Shown in pieces: positions 8,448 through 16,342 of a stretch of DNA of 46,204 nt. The first letter of the stretch is position 1. Each line of letters opens with the position of its first letter. The stretch covers positions 1 through 46,204 of the forward strand of contig NZ_JANJOU010000025.1 in NCBI RefSeq assembly GCF_024594815.1. Direction: 5' to 3'. The stretch is from Roseomonas populi. Lineage in GTDB: Bacteria > Pseudomonadota > Alphaproteobacteria > Acetobacterales > Acetobacteraceae. The position numbers and the translations under genes are program-made. The notes below the pieces were generated by a model, which was not told where the DNA came from, did not search any database, and saw nothing but the letters and a program-made list of their open reading frames with translations.

Positions 8448-9239
8448 ATGCTGGAAAAGTCGGGAAAAACGCTGCGGATCAGTTCCATGCGGGACAAGGT
8501 CTCGCCGGCCGAGTGGCAGGCGCGGATCGACTGCGCGGCCTGCTACCGGCTGGTCGCGCGTTACGAGATGGCCGACATGATGGCCAACCACATCTCCGTC
8601 CGCGTGCCGGGTGAGGAGAGCTTCCTCATCAACCCCTACGGCATGATGTACGAGGAGATGACGGCCTCCGCCCTCATCAAGGTGGATATCGAGGGCAACA
8701 TTCTGGGCAAGCCGGATTACGGCGACTTCGATTTCGGCATCAACCGCGCGGGCTACGTGATCCACTCCGCGGTGCATCACGCCAAGCCCGAGATCGAGTG
8801 CGTGATCCACACCCATACCTGGCCGGGCATGGCGGTCTCCTCGCTGGAGTGCGGGCTGCTGCCGATGACGCAGACCTCCATGCGCTTCACCCGGATCAGC
8901 TACCACGAGTACGAGGGCGTGGTGCTGAAGATGGACGAGCAGGAGCGGCTCGTCGCCAATCTCGGCGACAACAACGCGATGATCCTGCGCAACCACGGGC
9001 TGCTGACGGTGGGCCGCACGGTGGGCGAGGCCTTCAACGCGATGCACCGGCTGGAACTCTCCTGCAAGGCGCAGATCGCGGCCATGTCCTGCAACACGCC
9101 GCTGCACCCCGTGCCGCAGACGGTGCTGGACGAGACCTTCCAGAACTATCAGCCGAACGTGCGCCGCCCCTATGGCGTGATGGAGTGGCCGGCCCTGCTG
9201 CGGATGCTGGACCGGCTGGACCCCACCTACGCCGAGTAG
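8448..9239 (+). CDS. Class II aldolase/adducin family protein
   Basis: A 263-residue protein of the class II aldolase/adducin fold (fuculose-phosphate aldolase-like). The zinc histidines are seen in HTHTW (about 125-129) and in ILRNHGLLTVG (about 182). Active-site residues for a specific sugar phosphate cannot be assigned, and many such proteins beside acid-oxidation genes are decarboxylases or have unknown substrates. ATG 8448 is chosen over GTG 8445 because GAGGAGG at 8434-8440 gives 7-base spacing. It follows tcuB by 80 bases, which include a small hairpin (8409-8426), so it may share the tcu transcript. Confidence 0.85.
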   Translation: MLEKSGKTLRISSMRDKVSPAEWQARIDCAACYRLVARYEMADMMANHISVRVPGEESFLINPYGMMYEEMTASALIKVDIEGNILGKPDYGDFDFGINRAGYVIHSAVHHAKPEIECVIHTHTWPGMAVSSLECGLLPMTQTSMRFTRISYHEYEGVVLKMDEQERLVANLGDNNAMILRNHGLLTVGRTVGEAFNAMHRLELSCKAQIAAMSCNTPLHPVPQTVLDETFQNYQPNVRRPYGVMEWPALLRMLDRLDPTYAE

Positions 9240-9246
9240 GCGCGTG

Positions 9247-10218
9247 CTATTCCGGCACCGCGCCGGAGCGGCGGACGACCTCCGACCAGCGGTCGATCTC
9301 CGCGCTGATGAAGGCGGCGAACTCGGCGGGGCTGTTGCCCACCGGGTCCGCTCCCTGGTCAACCATTTGCTTCTCGATATCCGGCCGCTTCAGGATGGAG
9401 GCGGCATCGGAGGAGATCTTCCGCACCAGCTCCGGCGGCGTGCCGGCCGGGGCCACCATGCCGAACCAGGAGGAGGCGTCGAAGCCGGGGAAGCCCAGCT
9501 CCGCCATGGCCGGCACGTCGGGCGCCGAGCGGGAGCGGTGCAGGCTGGAAACCGCCATGGCCCGCAGCTTGCCCGCGCGGATCTGCTCGATGACGCTGGG
9601 GATGGTGGCGAACATGAAGTCCACGCGCCGCGAGAGCAGGTCGTTCAGTGCCACGGCGCCGCGATAGGGCACGTGCGTGGTCTGCACCCCCGCCATCTGG
9701 TCCATCAGCGCGCCCGAGAGGTGGGACGACGTGCCGACGCCGGTGGAGCCGTAGGAGAGGCCGCCGGGCTTCGCCTTTGCCAGCGCGACGAGCTCCGCCA
9801 CGCTGCGGGCCGGGAAGTCCGGCGCGACGACGAGGATATTGGGCACGCCCGCCAGCAGCGTGATGGCCGCCAGGTCCTTGCGCGAGTCATAGGGCATGGA
9901 CTTGTAGAGCGACATGTTGACCGCGAGCGGGCCCACGGAGGCGACGAGCAGCGTGTAGCCATCGGGCGCGGAGCGCGCGACGTATTCCGTGCCGATGTTG
10001 CCGCCCGCGCCCGGCCGGTTCTCGATCACCACGGGCTGGCCCCAGAGATCGGAGAGATGCGCGCCGACGAGGCGCGCGATGATGTCCGTGGTGCCGCCCG
10101 CCGTGAAGGAGACGACGATGCGGACGGGGCGGTCCGGCCATCCCGCCGCGCGGGCCGGGCGCAGCGCGGGAACGGCAAGCATGGGCGCGGCCAGAAGGCT
10201 GCGGCGTGTCGCTTTCAT
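9247..10218 (-). CDS. Bug-family (TctC-like) periplasmic solute-binding protein
   Basis: A 323-residue extracytoplasmic receptor of the Bug/TctC family, which bind carboxylates and related compounds. The signal peptide MKATRRSLLAAPMLAVPAL has a basic start and Ala-rich core, probably cleaved after ARAAG. The mature start WPDRPVRIVVSFTAGGTTDI and the VIENRPGAGGNIG segment are hallmark family strands, and THVPYRG and DVPAMAELGFPGFDA follow in order. The start at 10218 is chosen for the signal peptide and a GGAGG site about 5-9 bases upstream. It is convergent with the aldolase gene (7 bases apart) and divergent from a second receptor. No TctA/TctB membrane genes are present, as is common for solitary Bug receptors. 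Confidence 0.92.
   Translation of the reverse strand: MKATRRSLLAAPMLAVPALRPARAAGWPDRPVRIVVSFTAGGTTDIIARLVGAHLSDLWGQPVVIENRPGAGGNIGTEYVARSAPDGYTLLVASVGPLAVNMSLYKSMPYDSRKDLAAITLLAGVPNILVVAPDFPARSVAELVALAKAKPGGLSYGSTGVGTSSHLSGALMDQMAGVQTTHVPYRGAVALNDLLSRRVDFMFATIPSVIEQIRAGKLRAMAVSSLHRSRSAPDVPAMAELGFPGFDASSWFGMVAPAGTPPELVRKISSDAASILKRPDIEKQMVDQGADPVGNSPAEFAAFISAEIDRWSEVVRRSGAVPE
9251..9267. terminator. Small inverted repeat at a convergent gene junction
   Basis: A perfect 6-bp repeat (9251-9256 with 9262-9267) lies just past the aldolase stop and inside the last codons of the convergent receptor gene. It is short and lacks a T-run, so terminator function is weakly supported. Confidence 0.3.
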
Positions 10219-10346
10219 GGTGTCCTCCGTCCGGCCGCTTCGTGGCGGCGTCTTGCGGGCATCGTGGCAAGTACGGAACGGGCGGCGCAAGCCCGGATCG
10301 TCTGGCGGGAACAGGCGGATCGAAGAAGATGCTGTGGAGAGAAGGG

Positions 10347-11321
10347 ATGAGAGAGATCACGCGCCGCGGCCTGATGGCCGGATCGGCCGCCGCGCTGGCA
10401 CGGCCTGCGCTCGCGCAGCGCGGCTGGCCGGACCGGCCGGTGACGCTGCTGGTGCCCTATGCCGCAGGCGGTTCCAACGACGTGGTGGCGCGTCTGCTGG
10501 CGCCGAGGCTGCAGGCGGTGCTCGGGCAGTCCTTCGTGGTGGAGAACCGCACGGGGGCGGGCGGCTCCATCGGCATGGCGGCGGTGGCGCGCGGGGCCTC
10601 GGACGGCACGCTGTTCCTCGTCTCCTCGGCCAGCAATCACGTCATGTACCCGATCGTCGCGCCGGGCACGGTGCAGGACCCGCGCGAGGCCTTCTCCGGC
10701 GTCTCCATGCTCGTGGACGTGCCGCTGGCGCTGACGGTGGCGAACCGGCTGGGCGTGAGCGACCTGCAGGGTCTGCTGGCGCTGCTGAAGCGGGAGCCGG
10801 GCAAGCACTCCTTCGCCTCCTCCGGCGTCGGCGGCTCGCAGCACCTGGCGGGGGAGCTGTTCAAGATGAAGGCGGGCGTGGACATCGACCACGTGCCCTA
10901 TCGCGGCGGCGGCCCGGCTCTGAACGATCTTGTGGCCGGGCAGGTCTCCATGGCCTTCCTGAACCTGCCCACGGCGCTGCCGCAGGGCGAGGCGGGAACG
11001 GTGAAGATCCTGGCCGTGGCGGGAGAGAAGCGGTCTGCCCTGAAGCCGGACATTCCCACCGTGGCGGAATCCGGCGTGCCGGGTTTCGGCGTGCGGTCCT
11101 GGACCGCAGCCTTTGCCCCGCGCGCGACGGCGCCCGAGATCGTGGCGCGCTTCAACGCGGCGCTGCGCGAGATCCTGGGCGATGCCACGGTGAAAGCAAG
11201 GCTGGCGGAACTGGGGACGGAGGCCGAGCCTTCCACGCCCGAGGAGCTGGACCGCTTCGTGCGCGCGGAGTTCGACCTGTGGACGCCCGTCATCAAGGCG
11301 GCGAAGGTGACCGCGCAGTGA
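10347..11321 (+). CDS. Second Bug-family (TctC-like) periplasmic solute-binding protein
   Basis: A 324-residue receptor of the same family as its divergent neighbour but clearly distinct in sequence. The N-terminus MREITRRGLMAGSAAALA looks like a twin-arginine-type signal, followed by WPDRPVTLLVPYAAGGSNDV, VVENRTGAGGSIGM and HVPYRGGGPALNDL. ATG 10347 is preferred (GGAG at about 7 bases upstream); ATG 10329 in frame is an alternative that adds six residues. The 128-base gap to the first receptor should hold divergent promoters. A likely ligand is an organic acid fed to the TcuAB-like enzyme, which is inference from neighbourhood. Confidence 0.92.
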   Translation: MREITRRGLMAGSAAALARPALAQRGWPDRPVTLLVPYAAGGSNDVVARLLAPRLQAVLGQSFVVENRTGAGGSIGMAAVARGASDGTLFLVSSASNHVMYPIVAPGTVQDPREAFSGVSMLVDVPLALTVANRLGVSDLQGLLALLKREPGKHSFASSGVGGSQHLAGELFKMKAGVDIDHVPYRGGGPALNDLVAGQVSMAFLNLPTALPQGEAGTVKILAVAGEKRSALKPDIPTVAESGVPGFGVRSWTAAFAPRATAPEIVARFNAALREILGDATVKARLAELGTEAEPSTPEELDRFVRAEFDLWTPVIKAAKVTAQ

Positions 11322-11373
11322 TAGCGCGGCCTTGATGGCGGCGCGCCGCGGGGGTCGTGCTATGGCTCCAGCC

Positions 11374-11988
11374 ATGCACGATTCCCGCCTTTCCCGCCGC
11401 CTCATCCTCGGTGCCCTGGCCGCAGCCGCGCCGGGCATCGCCCTCGCCCAGGCGGCCGACCCCCGGGCGGTGGTGGAGCGGTTCCATGCCACGCTGATCG
11501 AGATGATGCGCAACGCCACCCAACTCGGCGTGCGCGGGCGCTACCAGCGGCTGCGCCCGGCGATGGAGGCCAGCTTCGACCTGCCGGCGATGACGCGCAT
11601 CGCCGTGGGCCCGGCCTGGACGGGGATCGCGCCGGATGGGCAGGCGCGGCTGGTGCAGGCCTTCTCCGACTGGATCACGGCCAACTACGCCAGCCAGTTC
11701 AAGGGCTTCTCCGGCGAGAGCTTCACCACCCAGGGCGAGCAGACGCTGCAGAACGGCGACCGGCTGGTGCGGACGACGCTGAACCGGGTGAACGACGCGC
11801 CGGTGCAGCTGAACTACCTGATGCGGCAGGGCAGCGCGGGCTACCGCATCGTGGACGTGTACCTGACGGGCACGATCAGCGAGCTGGCGTCCCGCCGCTC
11901 CGAGTTCACGGCGCTGTTGCGGGACGGCGGGGCGGAGCGGCTGGTGTCCGACCTGCATCGCCGCACCGCGGCGATGCTGCAGGGCTAG
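11374..11988 (+). CDS. HpnM, hopanoid-associated MlaC/Tgt2-family periplasmic protein
   Basis: A 204-residue secreted protein of the MlaC (Ttg2D) family, which shuttle lipids across the periplasm; the hopanoid-locus version is called HpnM. The signal peptide SRRLILGALAAAAPGIALAQ precedes the typical body: RAVVERFHATLIEMM, RYQRLRPAMEASFDLPAM, YASQFKGFSGESF and YRIVDVYLTGTIS, the last being the strand that closes the lipid cavity. The start at 11374 is taken because it begins the signal peptide compactly; ATG 11362 is equally possible and no clear ribosome site decides. It is convergent with mlaA, and hpnN lies beyond. Together they suggest a lipid-transport set serving hopanoids or other outer-membrane lipids. 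Confidence 0.87.
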   Translation: MHDSRLSRRLILGALAAAAPGIALAQAADPRAVVERFHATLIEMMRNATQLGVRGRYQRLRPAMEASFDLPAMTRIAVGPAWTGIAPDGQARLVQAFSDWITANYASQFKGFSGESFTTQGEQTLQNGDRLVRTTLNRVNDAPVQLNYLMRQGSAGYRIVDVYLTGTISELASRRSEFTALLRDGGAERLVSDLHRRTAAMLQG

Positions 11989-11996
11989 CGATGGCT

Positions 11997-12025
11997 TCCG
12001 GGGGCGTTACCGCGGCGCCCCCGGA
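11997..12025. terminator. Strong hairpin between hpnM and mlaA
   Basis: A perfect 10-bp inverted repeat (11997-12006 with 12016-12025, 9-base loop) sits just past the hpnM stop. Its loop begins with the mlaA stop codon. All-GC-rich arms and convergent placement suggest a two-way terminator. Confidence 0.55.
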
Positions 12026-12753
12026 TCCTCCAGCACGTCCAGCTTGTCGCCCACGTCGCCGCTGCGGCCCAGCTCCACGTCGCGGCGCTGCTGCCATACG
12101 CTGCGGAGGCGCGCGTAGAAGTCCAGCGATCCGCTCTGGAGCGCGTCCAGGTTCTCGATGTTCTGCTCGCGCAGGTCCACGCCGCCCACCACGCTGCGGG
12201 CCACATTGCCCTCGAAGGGGATGAGGTAGGTGAGGGGGTTGGTGAAGCTGTCCGCCACCAGCCCCACCGTGTCCCGCACGTTGGAAGGGCCGGCGAGGGG
12301 CAGCATCACGAAGGGCCCGTCCTCCAGGCCCCAGGAGTAGAGGGTCTGGCCGAAGTCGCCGGTGCGGCGGGCGATGCCGAAATCCGTCGCCACATCGAAG
12401 ATGCCGCCCAGGCCGACGGTGGAGTTGAAGAAGAAGCGCATCGTCGTGTGCCCGGCATCCAGGAAGCGCCCCTGGAGCACGTTGTTCACGAAGATCCGCG
12501 GCTCCTGGATGTTGTCCAGCACGTTGCGGACGCCGGTGCGGATCGGCGCCGGCACCACCTCGCGGTAGCCCTGGGCCACGGGCTTCAGCACCGCGCCGTC
12601 CACGGCGAGGTTGGCGTCCAGCACGTCGCGGTTCGTCGCCTCCCAGGGGTCGCCCGGGGTGGCCGAGGCCTCGCCGTCGGCGTTCCGGGTGGCGCAGGCA
12701 CCGAGGGAGAGGACGCCCAGGCAGAGAAGGACACGAATCGAGGACTGGAACAT
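12007..12753 (-). CDS. MlaA (VacJ) outer-membrane lipoprotein
   Basis: A 248-residue lipoprotein of the MlaA/VacJ family, the outer-membrane part of retrograde phospholipid transport. The signal peptide ends in LSLGAC with the lipidated Cys at residue 20. The body shows the family pattern: DPWEATNRDVLDANLAVD, YREVVPAPIRTGVRNVLDNI, EPRIFVNNVLQGRF, FFFNSTVGLGGIFDVATDFG and YLIPFEGN. It lies 64 bases downstream of hpnN and on the same strand, so pntC-like, hpnN and mlaA probably form one transcript. HpnM, the matching periplasmic carrier, is convergent next door. The usual MlaFEDB inner-membrane complex is not encoded here; HpnN may take its place. Confidence 0.92.
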   Translation of the reverse strand: MFQSSIRVLLCLGVLSLGACATRNADGEASATPGDPWEATNRDVLDANLAVDGAVLKPVAQGYREVVPAPIRTGVRNVLDNIQEPRIFVNNVLQGRFLDAGHTTMRFFFNSTVGLGGIFDVATDFGIARRTGDFGQTLYSWGLEDGPFVMLPLAGPSNVRDTVGLVADSFTNPLTYLIPFEGNVARSVVGGVDLREQNIENLDALQSGSLDFYARLRSVWQQRRDVELGRSGDVGDKLDVLEDPGAPR

Positions 12754-12817
12754 CTTTAAAGCATAGGCGGCCCCGGGCGCCGCCGCCCAGCGCCGTTTCC
12801 AGCACGAGCCTGTGAAA

Positions 12818-15436
12818 TCAGGCCGCTTCCTCGGGCGGCCGGGCCAGCAGGGCGGGGCGGATGAGGAGGGTGACGAACAGCTCCCACCCCAGCGAGATCA
12901 TCAGCAGCCGCCCCATGCTCGCCGTGCCGGGATGGGTGGAGAGCCAGAGGGCGCCGAAGGCGGTGGCCGTGGTCAGCGCGCTGAAGATCACCGCCCGCAT
13001 GAGGCTGGACTGCAGCAGGTGGTGCTCCCCCGCCCGCCAGGCGACGACGAAGTAGACGTTGAAGGCCACGCCGATCCCGAAGAGGAGGGGCAGGGCGATG
13101 ATGTTGGCGAAGTTCAGCGGCAGGTCCAGCACGGCACAGGTGGCAAGGGTGAGAAGGCCGCTCAGCAGCACCGGCAGCATCGTCAGCACCACGTCCCGCA
13201 CGCGGCGCAGCACCAGGGCCAGCAGCGCCGTGACCGCGACGAAGGAGAGCAGCCCGGCCTGGATGAAGGCGGAAACCACCATCCCGCCGGCCGCCCGGAT
13301 GGAGATGGGCGGGCCCACCGCCTCCGGTGCCACGGCCAGCACGGCCTCGGAGAAGCGGACGAGGTTGTCGTTGTCGTTCGGGTTGCCACGCGGATAGGCC
13401 TCCACCCGCCAGCGGCCATCGGCGGTGCGCCAGTCCGCCACGAGGTCGGGCGGCAGGTCCGCCTCCGTCACCGGGCCGGCGGAAAGCAGGGCGCGGACCT
13501 GGCCGAGCAGCACGCGCAGCGGCGCGGACACCGCCTCGTCCGCCGCCGCGCGCTGCGCCGGGGTTCCGGCGGCCAGGCGGGCCAGGGCATCCGCCAGCCG
13601 GCGGGCAGCCTCGGCGGCGGGGTCGCGCGCTTCTGCGGCCACGCGGCGCAGGGCCTCGGCGGTGCTCTGCAGGGCGCGGGCGCGCTCCGCGTCGTCCGGC
13701 GGGGGCAGGGGCTGCACCCCTTCCAGCACGGGGCCGAGGAGGCCGGCGGCGTCCTGCACGAAGGCCAGCTTCTCCTCCTGCCGGGTGGGGATGAAGCTGG
13801 CGAGGCTGACGGTCCGCAGCACCTCCGGCAGCGCCTCCAGCCGACGGCCCATGGCCTGCGCCTCGGCCAGGGAGGGGAGGAGGACGCTGATCGTGTTCGG
13901 CGTGCGGTCCGCATCGGCCGAGAGGTCGCGCAGGGTGGACATGGATTCCACCTTCGGGCTGCGGAGGTGCAGCGGGTTGAAGTCGAACCGTACGAAGGGC
14001 AGCAGGGCGAGGCAGCCCAGCGCCACGAGGGCGGCCCCGATCAGCACCGGGCGGCGCTCCCGCTCCAGCAGCCGCTCCACCGGCGCGAGCCCGGCGTAGC
14101 CGAACTCCGCCCGCCCGCCGGCCGAGGGGCGCATCAGGACCAGCAGCGCCGGCAGCAGGGTGACGGTGAGCAGGAGGGCGATGCCCATGCCCAGCCCGGC
14201 GATCGCGCCCAGTTCCGCCACCCCGACATAGGAGGTGGGGAGGAAGGCGAAGAAGCCCGCGGCGATGGCGGCCGCGGCCAGGGCCAGCCCCCGCCCGACG
14301 CCGCGCCCGGCCTCGGCCAGGGCGTCGCGCAGGTCCGGGTGCTCCAGCCGCTCCGCCAGGGCGCGCATGGAGAGCTGGATGCTGAAATCCACCCCCAGGC
14401 CCACGAAAAGGGGAATGAAGGCGACGGAGATGAGGTTGAACCGCCCGATCGCCAGCAGGCCCACCCCTGCCGTGATGATCAGCCCGATGAGGGTGGTGAG
14501 CAGGATGGCCACCATGAAACGTGCGGAGCGCACGGCGAACCAGACGATGCCCACCAGCGCCAGCACCATGGCGGCCGCCACCACGTCCATGTCCTCGGCG
14601 AGGCTGGCGAACTCCTCGTCGGCCAGGGGCACGGGGCCGGTGAGGCGGATGGTCGCGCCGTGGGCGGCATCCAGGTTCAGGCGCCGCGCCGTCTCCCGCA
14701 GGGCGTCGCTGCCGGCTTGGCCGGGCTGGAGGGCGGTGAAGTCCATCACCGGCTGCACCAGCACGAAGCGCCGCAGCTCCCGCGGGCCCGGCGGGGCACC
14801 GGAGAAGAGGGCGCGCCAGGAGAAGAAGGCGGGGCGGCCGGCGAGAACCGCCTCGAAGGTCCCGGCCAGGGCCGTGGCGGCCGGCTGAATGTCCGCCAGC
14901 CGCGCCTGCCCGCGCGCCACCCCTTCCAGCACGGTGGAGAGGGCGCCCATGACGCCGCGCAGGCTGGGATCGGCGGCGAGCGGCCCGAGGAAGGGCTGGG
15001 CGCGGACCAAGCCCTCGGTATTCGCCTGCACCTCCTCCAGTGGCAGGAGGAGGAGGCCGTTCCGGTCGAAGAAGGGGCCGCCATCGGGGCGGCGGACGCT
15101 GCGGAAGCGGTCCGGCTGGGCGGCCAGGGCCTCGGCCAGCCGGGCGGCGGCGCCCTCGGCGATCTCAGGCGTGGCGCCGTCCACCACGGCCACGATCAGG
15201 TCTTCCTGCTGCGGGAAGGCCTTGTCGTAGGCGATCTCGCGCTGGCGCCAGACGAGGTCGGTCGAGATCAGCTCGGCCGTGTCCGTCGTCATCGCGAAGT
15301 GCCGGGCGGCGTAGTGCATGGCGCCTGCCGCCAACAACAGCCCGATGAGGAGAACCGCCCAGGGGCGCGCGGCGCTGAGGGCGACGAGGCGTCCGGTAAG
15401 GGAGGGGCGCCCGGTGGGGGAGGATCGGGGGGTCAC
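12818..15436 (-). CDS. HpnN, hopanoid-associated RND (MMPL-type) transporter
   Basis: An 872-residue inner-membrane protein of the RND superfamily, MMPL-type. Known HpnN moves hopanoids from the cytoplasmic to the outer membrane. Two repeats are visible: a first transmembrane helix (about 25-45), a large periplasmic domain, a bundle of five helices (about 270-430, with FIPLFVGLGVDFSIQLSMRA), then a second helix near 455, another periplasmic domain and a final bundle (about 730-860) containing LPLLFGIGVAFNVYFVVAW. The GTG start at 15436 gives a short cytoplasmic tail before helix 1; the ribosome site is weak. It follows the pntC-like gene by 35 bases. Confidence 0.93.
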   Translation of the reverse strand: MTPRSSPTGRPSLTGRLVALSAARPWAVLLIGLLLAAGAMHYAARHFAMTTDTAELISTDLVWRQREIAYDKAFPQQEDLIVAVVDGATPEIAEGAAARLAEALAAQPDRFRSVRRPDGGPFFDRNGLLLLPLEEVQANTEGLVRAQPFLGPLAADPSLRGVMGALSTVLEGVARGQARLADIQPAATALAGTFEAVLAGRPAFFSWRALFSGAPPGPRELRRFVLVQPVMDFTALQPGQAGSDALRETARRLNLDAAHGATIRLTGPVPLADEEFASLAEDMDVVAAAMVLALVGIVWFAVRSARFMVAILLTTLIGLIITAGVGLLAIGRFNLISVAFIPLFVGLGVDFSIQLSMRALAERLEHPDLRDALAEAGRGVGRGLALAAAAIAAGFFAFLPTSYVGVAELGAIAGLGMGIALLLTVTLLPALLVLMRPSAGGRAEFGYAGLAPVERLLERERRPVLIGAALVALGCLALLPFVRFDFNPLHLRSPKVESMSTLRDLSADADRTPNTISVLLPSLAEAQAMGRRLEALPEVLRTVSLASFIPTRQEEKLAFVQDAAGLLGPVLEGVQPLPPPDDAERARALQSTAEALRRVAAEARDPAAEAARRLADALARLAAGTPAQRAAADEAVSAPLRVLLGQVRALLSAGPVTEADLPPDLVADWRTADGRWRVEAYPRGNPNDNDNLVRFSEAVLAVAPEAVGPPISIRAAGGMVVSAFIQAGLLSFVAVTALLALVLRRVRDVVLTMLPVLLSGLLTLATCAVLDLPLNFANIIALPLLFGIGVAFNVYFVVAWRAGEHHLLQSSLMRAVIFSALTTATAFGALWLSTHPGTASMGRLLMISLGWELFVTLLIRPALLARPPEEAA

Positions 15437-15471
15437 GCCTTCGCCTTAGCGGGGTTGGCCGCCCCGGGGAA

Positions 15472-16230
15472 TCAGGCGGCGTCGAGCTGGGGCAGGATAT
15501 CGCGCCGGGCGCGCAGGATGTCTTCCTCGAAATCGATCTCCACCCAGGGCAGGGCGGTGATGTCCTGGGCGCGGAAGCGGGCGGGCTCGGCCAGGATCAG
15601 GTCCCGGATCGCTTCCTCGTACTCCAGCTTCGTGCGCCCGGCATCGACGTGGAGGCGGCACCGGTCGGCCAGGGCCGCGGCGGTCTCGGGGGAGAAGCGG
15701 AAGAAGCCCACGGACTCGCCGTGGCTGTCGTGCGCGTGCTCCGGCACCTTGCGGAAGTCCACGATGGTGCCGTTCCGGAAGCAGATCTTCACGGGCTCGT
15801 CGCCCGGCTCGATCTCCCGGTCCAGCAGGAGGATGTTCTCCCCCGGCGCGCCGAGCAGGGCGCCGATCATGCGGGAGTCATAAAGGACGTCTCCGTCCAT
15901 TAGCAGCACGGGGTTCCCGGCCCGCAGCACCGCGTCCTGCACGGCGAGGGATACGAGGCTGCCCTCCCGGAAGTTCGGATTCTCGATGAAGGAAACGCGG
16001 TCCGCCCAGCCGATCCGGGCCACCTCCGCCTCGATCAGCCCGTGCTCGTATCCCACGGTCATGCTCACCTGGCGGATGCCGTGCGCCGCCAGCGCGTCCA
16101 GGTGGCGGTGGAGTAGGGTGCGGCCGCCGAACTCCAGCAGGATCTTCGGGCCGTCATGCGAGGTTCCGAGCCGCCGTCCCACCCCCGCGGCCAGGATGAT
16201 CGCGGTGGGGGTGGTGGCATGGACGTGCAA
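15472..16230 (-). CDS. Stand-alone nucleotidyltransferase, probable CTP:2-aminoethylphosphonate cytidylyltransferase (PntC-like)
   Basis: A 252-residue nucleotidyltransferase of the LicC/PntC type that would activate AEP as CDP-AEP. The nucleotide loop IILAAGVGRRLG (11-22) with Lys29, the metal-site MDGDVLYD (Asp112/Asp114) and the second metal ligand in WVEIDFEED (Asp233) are all intact. A TTG start at 16230 is the only reasonable start: stops lie upstream in frame and no ATG or GTG occurs before the loop. The gene is divergent from pepM and lies 35 bases ahead of hpnN, so it heads a pntC-hpnN-mlaA transcript. Phosphocholine or another phosphonate could be the substrate, but the neighbouring AEP genes favour AEP. 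Confidence 0.78.
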   Translation of the reverse strand: MHVHATTPTAIILAAGVGRRLGTSHDGPKILLEFGGRTLLHRHLDALAAHGIRQVSMTVGYEHGLIEAEVARIGWADRVSFIENPNFREGSLVSLAVQDAVLRAGNPVLLMDGDVLYDSRMIGALLGAPGENILLLDREIEPGDEPVKICFRNGTIVDFRKVPEHAHDSHGESVGFFRFSPETAAALADRCRLHVDAGRTKLEYEEAIRDLILAEPARFRAQDITALPWVEIDFEEDILRARRDILPQLDAA

Positions 16231-16342
16231 GACAGGATCCCGGATAGGCGGCTCTCCTGTGTGAAGGTAAAGTTACTAGGGAAGCCGGACAAGGGCGGCC
16301 ATCTTGCCGGGCTTTCCGGCCATCCGCCCGAAGGGATACGCC

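Noticed and set aside
12812-15883. A 1,023-residue open frame on the + strand opposite hpnN and the pntC-like gene.
   Set aside because: It is low in complexity (Gly, Gln, His, Arg) and antisense to clear HpnN; no domain visible.
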